From positions 1 through 64,000 of the forward strand of contig DATELQ010000004.1 of NCBI GenBank assembly GCA_035276475.1: a stretch of DNA of 64,000 bases. Direction: 5' to 3'. Positions 35,004 through 43,813 of this stretch are shown piece after piece (position 1 is the first letter of the stretch; each line of letters begins with the position of its first letter). The DNA is from DATDFB01 sp035276475. Lineage in GTDB: Bacteria > Acidobacteriota > Thermoanaerobaculia > Gp7-AA8. The translations under genes were made by a program, and so were the position numbers. The notes below the pieces were generated by a model. The model was not told the origin of the DNA, did no database searches, and saw nothing but the letters and a program-made list of their open reading frames with translations.

Positions 35004-35714
35004 ATGATTCACTTTTACCACGTCACGAAGCGCTTCGACCGCAACTCGACCGCGCTTCACGACGTGACGTTCCACATCGACAAGGGCGAGTTCGCCTTCC
35101 TCACCGGGCCGAGCGGCGCCGGGAAGTCGACGCTGCTGAAGCTGATCCTGCGGCAGATCCGGCCGACCGACGGGCAGATCGTCGTGAACGGCCGCAATCT
35201 CAACGCCATGAAGCGCGCGCAGCTGCCGTTCTTCCGCCGCGAGATCGGGATGGTGTTCCAGGATTTCAAGCTGATCGAGCGGATGACGGTGTTCGAGAAT
35301 CTCTCCTTCATTCTCACGGTCCTCGGCGTGCCGCCGAAGGAGCACAAGAAGAAGGCGTACGGCGCGCTGCGCACGGTGAGCCTGCATCACAAGTTGAACG
35401 CGTATCCGCCGCAGCTCTCCGGCGGCGAGCAGCAGCGCGTGGCGGTGGCGCGCGCGCTGATCAACGATCCGCTGGTGCTCATCGCCGACGAGCCGACCGG
35501 AAATCTCGATCCCGATCTCTCCGCGGAGATCCTGGAGATTTTCAACGGCGCGAACCTGCGCGGGTCGACGGTGCTGATCGCCACGCACGACCGCGAGGTG
35601 ATCCAGCGCAGCGGCCGCCGCGTGATCGCGCTCGACCACGGCCGCATCACCGACGAGAAGCCGGCCGCGCCGGAGCGCACCGCGCGCGCCGGCGGCCTGT
35701 TCGGGATCGGTTGA
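35004..35714 (+). CDS. ftsE: Cell-division ABC ATPase FtsE (236 aa)
   Basis: ABC ATPase with Walker A GPSGAGKSTLLKL, Q-loop GMVFQDFKLIERMTV, signature LSGGEQQRVAVARAL, Walker B LIADEPTGNLDP and H-loop ATHDREV. FYHVTKRFDRNSTALHDV and the DFKLI segment are typical of FtsE. With FtsX it controls periplasmic peptidoglycan amidases during division. The ftsX ATG overlaps its stop (TGATG). Confidence 0.93.
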   Translation: MIHFYHVTKRFDRNSTALHDVTFHIDKGEFAFLTGPSGAGKSTLLKLILRQIRPTDGQIVVNGRNLNAMKRAQLPFFRREIGMVFQDFKLIERMTVFENLSFILTVLGVPPKEHKKKAYGALRTVSLHHKLNAYPPQLSGGEQQRVAVARALINDPLVLIADEPTGNLDPDLSAEILEIFNGANLRGSTVLIATHDREVIQRSGRRVIALDHGRITDEKPAAPERTARAGGLFGIG

Positions 35715-36637
35715 TGCCGCGCGACGCCGAGACCCCGCGCAGCACGGTCGGCTATTTTTTCCGCGAGGCGCTGCGCCGGCTCTGGGTGTCGAAGCGGACG
35801 AGCTTCATGGCCGTGGCCATGATCGCGATCTCGCTCCTGATCCTCGGCGCGTTCTTGCTGTTGTCCGAGAATCTCTCGCGCGCGGTGACGCGCTGGCAGG
35901 GCTCGTCGCGCGTGACGGTGTATCTCGACGCCGACGCCACGCCGGCGCAGACGCGCGACGTGGAGCTGTTCCTGGCGTCGCACCGCGACTTCGGCGCGCA
36001 CCGCTTCGTGACGAAGGAGGAGGCGCTGGCGCGCTTCAAGTCGTACTTCACGAATCTCAACGAGGTGGTGGGCGAGCTCGAGGAGAATCCCTTCCCCGCC
36101 TCGTTCGAGTGCACGGTATCGCCGCGCACGGCGCAGTCGTCTCTCTTTGCCCGTGAGGTTTCGGACCTCCGGGCGATCCCCGGCGTCGATCAGGTGCAGC
36201 TCGATTGGGATTGGGTGCGCCGCCTCCGCCGCCTCGTCGACGTGGTGAACGCGGCGGGTTTCGTCGCCGGCGGGATTCTGGCGATCGCCGCGGCGTTCAC
36301 GATCGCGAACGTGATCCGCCTGACGATGATGCTCTATCGCGAGGAGATCGAGATCATGCGGTTAGTGGGCGCGACGGAGCGCATCATCCGCGGCCCGTTC
36401 CTGATCGAGGGGCTGCTGCAAGGGACGCTCGGCGCCTTCGTGGCCATCGCGCTGCTCTTCGGATCGTACGAGCTGGCGCGGCGGCTGATCCCCCCCGCGA
36501 GCTCGCTGCTATGGGGGTTTCTGTTCGCAGGGTTCCTGCCGTGGCAGAAGATCGCTGGGCTTGTTGCGGGCGGCATGCTGGCCGGCTGGCTCGGGAGTTG
36601 GATCTCGGTGAGGGAACGAACCGAAGAGGCAGCGTAG
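35714..36637 (+). CDS. ftsX: Cell-division permease FtsX (307 aa)
   Basis: Four transmembrane helices (about 25-47, 180-205, 230-255 and 270-292) with a large external loop between the first and second containing SRVTVYLDADATPAQTRDVE, then MRLVGATERIIRGPFLIEGLLQG, the FtsX signature. Forms the membrane part of FtsEX and passes ATPase state to cell-wall hydrolases outside. ATG 35714 is used; a TTG three bases earlier is also in frame. No amidase activator gene is adjacent. Confidence 0.92.
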   Translation: MPRDAETPRSTVGYFFREALRRLWVSKRTSFMAVAMIAISLLILGAFLLLSENLSRAVTRWQGSSRVTVYLDADATPAQTRDVELFLASHRDFGAHRFVTKEEALARFKSYFTNLNEVVGELEENPFPASFECTVSPRTAQSSLFAREVSDLRAIPGVDQVQLDWDWVRRLRRLVDVVNAAGFVAGGILAIAAAFTIANVIRLTMMLYREEIEIMRLVGATERIIRGPFLIEGLLQGTLGAFVAIALLFGSYELARRLIPPASSLLWGFLFAGFLPWQKIAGLVAGGMLAGWLGSWISVRERTEEAA

Positions 36638-36649
36638 AATTCGCCGCCG

Positions 36650-38308
36650 ATGCGAATCGTCGAATGCGTTCCGAACATCTCCGAGGGCCGGCGGCCGGAG
36701 ATCTACCACGAAGTTGCCAACGCGGCGAGGTCGGCGCCGGGGGTCACCTTGTTGAACGTCGATCCGGGGGCGGACACGAACCGCACCGTCATCACGTTCG
36801 TTGGGGAGCCGGATGCCGTCTTGGAAGGCGCGTTCCGGCTCGTGAAGAAGGGCGTCGAGCTGATCGACATGTCCTCGCATCGCGGCGCGCATCCGCGTAT
36901 CGGTGCGGTTGACGTCGTGCCGTTCATCCCCGTTGCGAATGTGAGCATGGATGATTGCGTCGAGCTCGCGCGGAAGCTCGGGGAGCGCGTCGGGAAAGAG
37001 CTCAACGTCCCGGTCTTCCTCTACGAATACGCGTGCAGCGCGCCGCACCGGCGCAACCTCGCAGACATCCGTGAAGGCGAGTACGAAGGCTGCGCGAAGA
37101 AGCTCCTCGATCCGCGCTGGCGGCCGGACTTCGGCCCCGCGGAGTTCGTGCCGCGCACCGGCGCGATCGTCATCGGCGCGCGCAAGTTCCTCGTCGCCTA
37201 CAACGTCAACCTCAACACCCTCGACAAGCGCCTGGCCACGCGCGTCGCCTTCGACGTCCGCGAGCGCGGGCGGATGAAGCGCGACGACGACGGCAACCCC
37301 GTCCTCGACGCCAAGGGCGAACCGGTGTGGGAACCGGGCATTCTGAAGTCCGTCAAGGCCGTCGGCTGGGTCATCCCGGAGTTCGGCTGCGCGCAGGTCT
37401 CGATCAATCTGACCGACCTCGACGTCACGCCGCTCCACGTCGCCTTCGACGCCTGCGACGAGCGTGCGCGCGAGCGCGGACTGCGCGTCACCGGCTCCGA
37501 GATCGTCGGCCTCGTGCCGCGCTCCGTGCTGCTCGACGCCGGGCGGCACTACCTCGCGAAGATGGGCCGCCCGACCGGCGTCCCCGAGGCGGCGCTGATG
37601 CACAGCGCGATCCGCAGCCTCGGGCTCAACGAGGTCAAGCCGTTCGATGCCAACGAGCGCGTCATCGAATACCGGCTCGCGACCAAGCCGCGCCTCGCCT
37701 CGATGAGCGTCCGCGACTTCGTCGACGAGCTCTCCAGCGACGCGCCGGCGCCGGGCGGCGGCTCCGTCTCCGCGCTCGCCGCGTCGATGGGCGCCGCGCT
37801 CGCGGCGATGGTCGCGGTGCTGTCGCACACGAAAAAAGGCTTCGAGTCGAAGCACGCAGAGCTCGACCGCATCGCCGTGCGCGCGCAGGAGCTGAAGGAC
37901 AAGTTCCTCGCTGCCGTCGACGCCGACACCGCGGCGTTCGATCAACTCCTCGAGTCATTCCGCATCCCGAAGGACGATCCGAACCGCGACGCCGCCATCG
38001 AAGCGGCGACGATCGGCGCAGCCGAGGTGCCGCTGTCGGTGCTGGAAGGGTGCGCGGAGGTCATCGAGCTCTGTCGCGACGTCGCCCGCATCGGGCTGCA
38101 GGCGTCGCTGTCGGACGCCGGCGTCGGCGCGCAGGTCGCGCGCGCCGCGGCCGCGGGGGCGTATCAGAACGTCTGCATCAACCTTGCGGGGGTGAAGGAG
38201 CGCGGGGCGCTGCTGCAGCGGGCGGACCAAGCTTGGGAGCAGTCACGCGCGCTGCACGAATTGGCCGAGCGCGAGATTTTGGATTCTCTGCGTTTATCCC
38301 TCGCGTAG
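36650..38308 (+). CDS. ftcD: Bifunctional glutamate formiminotransferase / formiminotetrahydrofolate cyclodeaminase (552 aa)
   Basis: The N-terminal transferase domain (about 1-330) shows VECVPNISEGRRPEI, DADTNRTVITFVG-like sequence and SSHRGAHPRIGAVDVVPFIPV; the C-terminal cyclodeaminase (about 360-545) shows SSDAPAPGGGSVSALAASMGAALAAMV. It moves the formimino group from formiminoglutamate to tetrahydrofolate and then releases ammonia, ending histidine degradation. Fused enzymes of this kind exist in animals and some bacteria. TAGAAT is 9 nt before the ATG. The last six codons and stop lie inside an inverted repeat flanking the next gene. Confidence 0.93.
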   Translation: MRIVECVPNISEGRRPEIYHEVANAARSAPGVTLLNVDPGADTNRTVITFVGEPDAVLEGAFRLVKKGVELIDMSSHRGAHPRIGAVDVVPFIPVANVSMDDCVELARKLGERVGKELNVPVFLYEYACSAPHRRNLADIREGEYEGCAKKLLDPRWRPDFGPAEFVPRTGAIVIGARKFLVAYNVNLNTLDKRLATRVAFDVRERGRMKRDDDGNPVLDAKGEPVWEPGILKSVKAVGWVIPEFGCAQVSINLTDLDVTPLHVAFDACDERARERGLRVTGSEIVGLVPRSVLLDAGRHYLAKMGRPTGVPEAALMHSAIRSLGLNEVKPFDANERVIEYRLATKPRLASMSVRDFVDELSSDAPAPGGGSVSALAASMGAALAAMVAVLSHTKKGFESKHAELDRIAVRAQELKDKFLAAVDADTAAFDQLLESFRIPKDDPNRDAAIEAATIGAAEVPLSVLEGCAEVIELCRDVARIGLQASLSDAGVGAQVARAAAAGAYQNVCINLAGVKERGALLQRADQAWEQSRALHELAEREILDSLRLSLA

Positions 38309-38321
38309 ACGAGGGATCATC
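38292..38321 (+). repeat. Left inverted repeat flanking the GIY-YIG gene
   Basis: This 30-bp segment matches the reverse complement of 38638-38667 at 29 of 30 positions. It is itself a hairpin: ATCCCTCG and CGAGGGAT pair around a 6-nt loop (CGTAGA). It contains the ftcD stop codon and ends 12 nt before the GIY-YIG ATG. Confidence 0.85.
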
Positions 38322-38333
38322 CATTACACCGCG

Positions 38334-38642
38334 ATGACGAAGCCATGGGCGGTCTACATCATGAGCAACGCCGCGCACACGCTGTACACCGGCATCACGA
38401 ATGACCTGCCGCGGCGTGTGCAAGAGCACAAACAACGCAAGTTCGCGAATGCCTTCACCGCGCGGTACACGTTCACTCGACTCGTCTGGTATGAATTCGT
38501 CGAGTCGCAGGAAGATGCGGCGGCGCGAGAGAAGCAGATCAAGCGATGGACACGGGCGAGACGAGTCGCACTGATTCAAAAGATGGATCCGAACTGGAGC
38601 GATCTGACTCCGTCGGTTTGTGAGCTGTTGATGCTCAGATGA
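38334..38642 (+). CDS. Stand-alone GIY-YIG nuclease domain protein (102 aa)
   Basis: UPF0213/YhbQ-like GIY-YIG protein: VYIMSNAAHTLYTGITND supplies the two-strand signature (here VYI...YTG), LPRRVQEHKQRKF carries the catalytic arginine and FVESQEDAAAREKQIKRW the metal-binding glutamate and following helix. Related domains cut DNA in repair, homing or restriction systems. The gene lies exactly between two near-identical palindromic inverted repeats, and its stop codon is in the right repeat. No Shine-Dalgarno site is clear; ATTACA is 9 nt upstream. Flanking repeats suggest a mobile or repeat-associated nuclease. Confidence 0.9.
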   Translation: MTKPWAVYIMSNAAHTLYTGITNDLPRRVQEHKQRKFANAFTARYTFTRLVWYEFVESQEDAAAREKQIKRWTRARRVALIQKMDPNWSDLTPSVCELLMLR

Positions 38643-38667
38643 TCCCTCGTCTTCGCGAGGGATAAAC
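38638..38667 (-). repeat. Right inverted repeat flanking the GIY-YIG gene
   Basis: Reverse complement of the left repeat with one mismatch, in the loop. The hairpin arms ATCCCTCG and CGAGGGAT are the same, with loop TCTTCG. It contains the stop codon of the nuclease gene and ends 5 bp before the stop of hemL on the other strand, so it may also serve as a bidirectional terminator. Confidence 0.85.
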
Positions 38668-38672
38668 TGCAT

Positions 38673-39962
38673 TCACTTCTCAAACTCCCAAGCAATCTTC
38701 TTGAGCACCCGGTCCACCCGCTCGATCATCTGCAAAATGTCCTTCTTCGCGTGCGCGGCGGAGAAGAACGCCGCCTCGAGCTGGGAGGGGGGGAGATACA
38801 CCCCCTCGCCGAGCATCAGGTGGAAAAAGCGCGCGAACTTCTCGCGGTTCGAGCGGTTCGCCGATTCGAAATCCGTCACCGGACCGTCGTTGAAGAAAAT
38901 CGTCCACATCGAGCCGACGCGGTTCATCGTCAGGGCCACGCCGTGCTTCTCCGCGGCCGCCCGCACCCCCGCCTCGAACTCGCCGCTGCGCTCCTCGAGG
39001 TCGGCGTAGATCGACGAGTTCTTCAGAACGCTCAACGTCGCGCGGCCGGCGGCCACCGCAACGGGATTACCGGACAACGTTCCGGCCTGGTACATCGGCC
39101 CGAGCGGCGACACCATCTCCATCAGCGCGCGCGAGGCGCCGTAGGCGCCGATCGGCATCCCTCCGCCGATGATCTTCCCGAGCGTCGTGATGTCGGGCCG
39201 GATCCCGTAGAGCTGCTGCGCGCCGCCGTACGAGACGCGGAAGCCGGTCATCACCTCGTCGAGGATCAGCAGCGCGCCCTTCTCGTCGCAGACCTGCCGC
39301 AGCCCCTGCAGAAACCCTTCGGCCGGCGGCACGCAGCCCATGTTCCCCGCCACCGGCTCGACGATGATCGCCGCCACGTCGCTGTCCATCGCGTCGCGCA
39401 CCGCTTGCAGGTCGTTGTACGGCACGCTCACCGTCAGATTCGTAACCTCGGCCGGCACGCCCGCGGAGTCGGGATGGTTGAACGTCGCGGCGCCGGAGCC
39501 GGCCTTCACCAGCAGCGAGTCGACGTGGCCGTGGTAGCCGCCGTCGAACTTCATGATCTTCTTCCTCCCGGTCGCCGCGCGCGCCAGCCGCAGCGCGCTC
39601 ATCGTCGCCTCGGTTCCGGAATTGACGAGGCGCAGCATCTCGATCGACGGCACGGCTTGGATGATCATCTCCGCCAGCTCGATCTCGCCGAGCGTCGGCG
39701 CGCCGAACGAGAAGCCGCGCGTGGCCGCCTTCTTCACCGCCTCGACGACGTAGCGGTGGCAATGCCCGAGGATCATCGGGCCCCACGAGCCGACGCAGTC
39801 GATGTATTGAAGGTTGTCGGCGTCGAAGATGCGCGATCCCTGAGCCATCTCGATGAACGGCGGGACGCCGCCGACGCCGCGGAACGCGCGGACCGGAGAG
39901 TTGACGCCGCCCGGGATGACTTCCTGGGCGCGCTGGAAGAGAGCTTCGGAGTGTTTGGCCAT
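38673..39962 (-). CDS. hemL: Glutamate-1-semialdehyde 2,1-aminomutase (429 aa)
   Basis: Class III PLP aminomutase that makes 5-aminolevulinate for tetrapyrrole synthesis. Landmarks: GGVNSPVRAFRGVGG, NSGTEATMSALRLAR, KFDGGYHGHVDSLL, LILDEVMTGFR and the PLP lysine in TTLGKIIGGGMPIGAY. Length is standard and no motif is missing. It indicates the C5 heme pathway in this organism. The start at 39962 follows the family N-terminus (MAKHSEALFQRAQEVIPGG). Confidence 0.95.
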   Translation of the reverse strand: MAKHSEALFQRAQEVIPGGVNSPVRAFRGVGGVPPFIEMAQGSRIFDADNLQYIDCVGSWGPMILGHCHRYVVEAVKKAATRGFSFGAPTLGEIELAEMIIQAVPSIEMLRLVNSGTEATMSALRLARAATGRKKIMKFDGGYHGHVDSLLVKAGSGAATFNHPDSAGVPAEVTNLTVSVPYNDLQAVRDAMDSDVAAIIVEPVAGNMGCVPPAEGFLQGLRQVCDEKGALLILDEVMTGFRVSYGGAQQLYGIRPDITTLGKIIGGGMPIGAYGASRALMEMVSPLGPMYQAGTLSGNPVAVAAGRATLSVLKNSSIYADLEERSGEFEAGVRAAAEKHGVALTMNRVGSMWTIFFNDGPVTDFESANRSNREKFARFFHLMLGEGVYLPPSQLEAAFFSAAHAKKDILQMIERVDRVLKKIAWEFEK

Positions 39963-39988
39963 GAGGGGCGCGATTATACGAAGCCGGT

Positions 39989-41260
39989 TTATTCGCGAAC
40001 GAGCTCAACGCGGCGGTTCGCGGCGCGGCCGAGCTGCGTGTCATTCGACGCCACCGGACGCGTCGCGCCGAAGCCCGCCGCCGTCAGCCGCGCCGCGTCG
40101 GTGCCGGCGCCGACGAGATACGCCTTCACGCTGTTCGCGCGCGCGACCGAGAGCTGCTGGTTGTGCTCCGCCGTGGCGGTCGAGTCGGTGTGGCCCTCGA
40201 TCGTCAGCTTCCAGTCGGGGTGCTGCTTGAGCACCGACGCGACCAGGTCGAGCGTCGGCTTCGACTCGTCGCGCAGCTTGTCGGAGTCGGAATCGAAGTT
40301 GATTCCGTAGAGGCGCAGGCGCTTCTCCTTCTCGAGCGCCGTGGCCATCGTCTTCGCCGGATCGCTCGGGCAGTCGCCCGGCTTGTCCGAGACCTTCTTC
40401 CCCTCCCACGGCGTCATGCTCGGCTGGCTCTCGACGCCGTTGGTCTTCCAGTAGCCGCCGAAGATCGACTTACCGTCCGGCGAGAAGACGAGGATGGCCG
40501 GCCCCTTCTCGTCTTCGGTGTCGATATTGATCTTCACGACGTGCCCTTCGACGCCGCCGGTGAACGGCGAGGGGGGATCGCCGAGGCAGCCGCTGACGCT
40601 GTTGCCGTCGTGCTTGAGGTGCAGCGTGCGCCAGTTCGACGTCTCGTAGTCGCCGCTGACGTTCGGCATCGGCGTCAACTCGAGCTTCTTCCCGTAGGCG
40701 CGGAACTCGCCGATCTCCGTGAGCTGGCCGCCGTAGTTCTCAGTGACGGTGACGCGCACGAAGCGGCCCGCGACGTTGCCGTCTGCCGGGAAGACCTGGC
40801 CGTCCTTCTGCGTCGCGAGCGAGACGTTTGCGACCGGCTTGAAGCCGTCCGTGGCCGACGTGTCGGACATCTCGACGAGGATGCGCTTCGGCGTATGCGT
40901 GTCGAGGCCGGCGGTGCCGGTGTCGAACTGCACGCGGTCGATGCTGACGCGCTGCGGCAGGGCGATGACGATTGGATGCCCCGTCGGCTGCCCCTCGGCG
41001 CTGGAGAACGTCGCTTTCGCGTCGCCGTCGAGAATGCGGAACGCGCCGGTGCCGTAGTCGATCGACTGCGGCGCGACGACGACGAAGGCGCCCTGTTCGA
41101 GGCCGACGAGGTCGTCGGCATCGGGCGCGGGAAGGGATGCGGTGGTGGCCGTCGACGCGGTGGTCGGGGCGGTTGTCGACGACGCCGCCGGCGCGGCGGT
41201 TTCGTGTTTCCGGCAGGAGAGAGCGAAGATGAGAGCGATGACAACCCAGAATTTTTTCAT
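39989..41260 (-). CDS. OmpA-family lipoprotein with discoidin-like middle domain (423 aa)
   Basis: Lipoprotein signal MKKFWVVIALIFALSC with Cys16, a Thr/Ala linker, a beta-rich domain (about 50-190) containing RVQFDTGTAGLDTHTPKRILVE and RFVRVTVTENYGGQ that resembles F5/8-type carbohydrate-binding modules, a second beta segment with two cysteines, and a C-terminal OmpA domain (about 300-423: GINFDSDSDKLRDES, IEGHTDSTATAEHNQQLS, RAANRRVELVRE). It would tether the envelope to peptidoglycan. TAGAAT lies 7 nt before the ATG on the minus strand. The 5' end overlaps the divergent esterase-like gene. Confidence 0.83.
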   Translation of the reverse strand: MKKFWVVIALIFALSCRKHETAAPAASSTTAPTTASTATTASLPAPDADDLVGLEQGAFVVVAPQSIDYGTGAFRILDGDAKATFSSAEGQPTGHPIVIALPQRVSIDRVQFDTGTAGLDTHTPKRILVEMSDTSATDGFKPVANVSLATQKDGQVFPADGNVAGRFVRVTVTENYGGQLTEIGEFRAYGKKLELTPMPNVSGDYETSNWRTLHLKHDGNSVSGCLGDPPSPFTGGVEGHVVKINIDTEDEKGPAILVFSPDGKSIFGGYWKTNGVESQPSMTPWEGKKVSDKPGDCPSDPAKTMATALEKEKRLRLYGINFDSDSDKLRDESKPTLDLVASVLKQHPDWKLTIEGHTDSTATAEHNQQLSVARANSVKAYLVGAGTDAARLTAAGFGATRPVASNDTQLGRAANRRVELVRE

Positions 41261-42410
41261 CGCGCGCATTCTAGTCATGACCACGCTCGTTGCCGCGCCC
41301 GCGCTGGCGCAGGACCTCGCGCCGCTCGCCGCCGCGATCGGCAACGCCCGCGTGGTGCAGCTCGGCGAGGCCTCGCACGGCGACGGCGCGACGTTCCTGG
41401 CCAAGGCGCGCATCATCCGTTACCTGCACGACACCATGGGCTTCGACGCCGTGGCGTGGGAGTCGGGCTTCGTCGACGTCCGGCTCATGGCTACAGCCTT
41501 GCGCGCCGGCGCCCCCGCGCGCGAGGTGGCGGAGCGCGGGCTCTACGCGACGTGGCAGGTCGCCGAGGTCGTGCCGACGCTCGAGCTCATCCGGAATGGC
41601 CAGATGGAGCTCGTCGGCTTCGACTGCCGCGTGGCCCGGCCGCAGGTGCGCGCGGAGGCGTACCCGAAGCTGATCTTCGACTTCTTCGACGCGCTCGACC
41701 CGGCGCTGCTCTCGAAGAAGGAGCGCGACGACTTCGTGACGATGTCGAAGGGCCTCGTCCCCGCCGACTACTACGGGAAGCCGGGCCTGCGCGACTTCAA
41801 CCGCGCCCTGCCGGCGCGCCTCATCGACACGATCGACAAGCGCCGCGCGGAGCTCTTGGCGCACTTTGCGCCGCGCGAGATCGACTACGTCCGCCAGTCG
41901 CTCGTCAGTTTCCTGAACATGGATCGCGCCCTGGGGCCCGGCGACAAGCCGCCGTTCTCCGCCGGCTACACGCGCGACGCGGCCATGGCCGAGAACCTCC
42001 TCTGGTGGCTCAACGGCCCGCTGCGCGACCGCAAGGTCATCGTCTGGGCGCACAACTATCACGTCATGAACGACAGCGTCGCGGAAATGGCGAAGGCGAA
42101 GCCGATGGGGTGGTTCCTGAAGCAGCAGCTCGGCGCGCAGCTGTACACCATCGGCTTCACCTCGCACGGCGGGACGTTCCGCGGCGACGGCGAGACGCCG
42201 CCGAAGATCGTTCCGGGCGATCTGGAGACGCGACTGCACGGCGAGGGGAAGCCGGAGATGTTCGTCGACCTCGCGCACCTCCCGGCCGATCACCCGCTGC
42301 GCCGGCCGCTGTCGGCGAGCTTCTACTTCCATGAGCCGCAGACGGCGGCGTGGCCGCGGATTTACGACGGCGTGTACTTCCTCGACGTCGAGGCGGCGAC
42401 GACGCCTTAG
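41229..42410 (+). CDS. Exported erythromycin-esterase-like protein (393 aa)
   Basis: The family is shown by VQLGEASHGDGATFLAKARIIRYLHDTMGFDAVAWE (given in part), ELVGFDCRV, the late WAHNYHVM histidine region and YFHEP. EreA/EreB members hydrolyse macrolide lactones, but most relatives in environmental genomes have unknown substrates, so resistance should not be assumed. Start choice: ATG 41229 has AGGAG 8 nt upstream and gives a full signal peptide (FFIARILVMTTLVAAPALA); ATG 41277 would leave only a stub. The 5' end overlaps the divergent OmpA gene by about 30 bp. Confidence 0.8.
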   Translation: MRAMTTQNFFIARILVMTTLVAAPALAQDLAPLAAAIGNARVVQLGEASHGDGATFLAKARIIRYLHDTMGFDAVAWESGFVDVRLMATALRAGAPAREVAERGLYATWQVAEVVPTLELIRNGQMELVGFDCRVARPQVRAEAYPKLIFDFFDALDPALLSKKERDDFVTMSKGLVPADYYGKPGLRDFNRALPARLIDTIDKRRAELLAHFAPREIDYVRQSLVSFLNMDRALGPGDKPPFSAGYTRDAAMAENLLWWLNGPLRDRKVIVWAHNYHVMNDSVAEMAKAKPMGWFLKQQLGAQLYTIGFTSHGGTFRGDGETPPKIVPGDLETRLHGEGKPEMFVDLAHLPADHPLRRPLSASFYFHEPQTAAWPRIYDGVYFLDVEAATTP

Positions 42411-43813
42411 TACGCGTTCTCGTGCCGCAGCCCGTGCAGCACGGTCATGAAGCAGATCTTCAGGTCGAGCAGGAGCGACCAGTTCTCGATGTAGTAGAGG
42501 TCGTGCTCGATGCGCACGCGGATCGAGGTATTGCCGCGCCAGCCGTGCACCTGCGCCCACCCCGTCATCCCGGCGCGCACTTTGTGGCGCAGCATGTAGT
42601 GCGGCAGCTCGGCGCGGAACTGCTCGACGAACTGCGGGCGCTCGGGGCGGGGGCCGACGACGCTCATGTCGCCGCGGAGGACGTTCCAGAGCTGCGGCAG
42701 CTCGTCGAACGACCAGGCCCGGATCAGGCGCCCGACGCGGGTGCGGCGGGGGTCGTCGCGCTCGGCCCACTTCGCGCCGGTGTCCTTCTCCGCGCCGACG
42801 CGCATGGAGCGGAACTTGAGGATCTCGAACGGCTTCCCGTCGAGGCCCATGCGCACCTGCCGGTAGAAGATCGGGCCGCGGTCTTCGAGCCAGATCGCCA
42901 GAGCGATCAAGAGCATGAGCGGCGAGAAGAAGAGCGCCGCGGCGCCGGCCACGACGAGGTCGAAGCCGCGCTTGACGAAGCGGCTCCACCCTTCCAGCGG
43001 CGTCTCGGAGAGATTGATCGTCGGCAGCCCGTCGATGTCCTCGACGCGCGAGCGCAGCACCATGAACTGCAGAAGATCGGGGACGACGTGGATCGACACG
43101 ACGCTCCGCACGAGCCGGTCGAGGAGGGCCATCATCGCCTTCGACGACGCGTGCGGCAGGGCGACGAAGACGTGGTCGACATTCTCCGCCTCGATCACGC
43201 GCTCGGCGTCGTCGATCGTGCCGAGGCAGGGAAGGTCGGCGAGCGCGGAGTCGTCGCCGTTGCGCAAGTAGCCGACGATGTGGAACCCGAGCTCCCCGTG
43301 CGCCTCGATCCGCTCCACCACCGCGCGGGCCAGCTCGCCGTTGCCGGCGATGAGCACGCGGTCCACGTCGCGGCCGTCGCGGTGCCGGCGCTCCACGAAG
43401 GCGCGCACGAAGATGCGCCCGAGGATGACGAAGACGATCGCGCAGAGCATGAAGATCAAGAGCGTCGCGCGCGAGTAGAGAACGTCCGGGTTGCCGGGGC
43501 GGACCCACAGCAGCACGCCGGAGAGCACCACCGTGCCGACGACCGAGCCGATGGCCACGGAGAGCCACTCCTCCGTCTTCGAGCGCGCCGGGCGGATCCG
43601 ATAGAGCCCCTGCACGGCGAAAGCGAGGGGGAAGACGATTGTCACGATCGGCAGGAGCTGCGCGTACGTCGTCAGGCCCTGCGGCCCCTTCGTCAGCGGG
43701 ATCAGCTCGAAGCGGAAGCGGAGGAACCACGCCGCGAGCATGGCGAGGTTCGACGCCACCGCATCGTTGATGAGGTAGATCGACGCCAGGGCCCGATGTT
43801 TTTTCTCGATCAA
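42407..43813 (-). CDS. Polyprenyl-phosphate sugar phosphotransferase (exopolysaccharide initiation, 468 aa)
   Basis: WcaJ/WbaP-type enzyme: four to five N-terminal helices (about 10-125), a Rossmann-like CoA-binding-type domain (about 140-255, VLIAGNGELARAVVERI), a further helix and the catalytic sugar transferase domain (about 275-468) with KRGFDLVVAGAAALFFSP, FEILKFRSMR and FDELPQLWNVLRGDMSVVGPRPE. It loads the first sugar-phosphate onto undecaprenyl phosphate. The likely start is TTG 43813, overlapping the glycosyltransferase stop as TTGA; the open frame upstream is antisense noise. Overlaps the esterase gene stop by 4 bp. Confidence 0.88.
   Translation of the reverse strand: MIEKKHRALASIYLINDAVASNLAMLAAWFLRFRFELIPLTKGPQGLTTYAQLLPIVTIVFPLAFAVQGLYRIRPARSKTEEWLSVAIGSVVGTVVLSGVLLWVRPGNPDVLYSRATLLIFMLCAIVFVILGRIFVRAFVERRHRDGRDVDRVLIAGNGELARAVVERIEAHGELGFHIVGYLRNGDDSALADLPCLGTIDDAERVIEAENVDHVFVALPHASSKAMMALLDRLVRSVVSIHVVPDLLQFMVLRSRVEDIDGLPTINLSETPLEGWSRFVKRGFDLVVAGAAALFFSPLMLLIALAIWLEDRGPIFYRQVRMGLDGKPFEILKFRSMRVGAEKDTGAKWAERDDPRRTRVGRLIRAWSFDELPQLWNVLRGDMSVVGPRPERPQFVEQFRAELPHYMLRHKVRAGMTGWAQVHGWRGNTSIRVRIEHDLYYIENWSLLLDLKICFMTVLHGLRHENAY

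Noticed and set aside
38334..38642. Homing endonuclease of an intron or intein
   Set aside because: No interrupted gene or intron structure surrounds it; ftcD and hemL are both intact.
41229..42410. Macrolide resistance gene
   Set aside because: Family-level similarity to erythromycin esterases only; most environmental relatives have unknown substrates and no resistance context is present.
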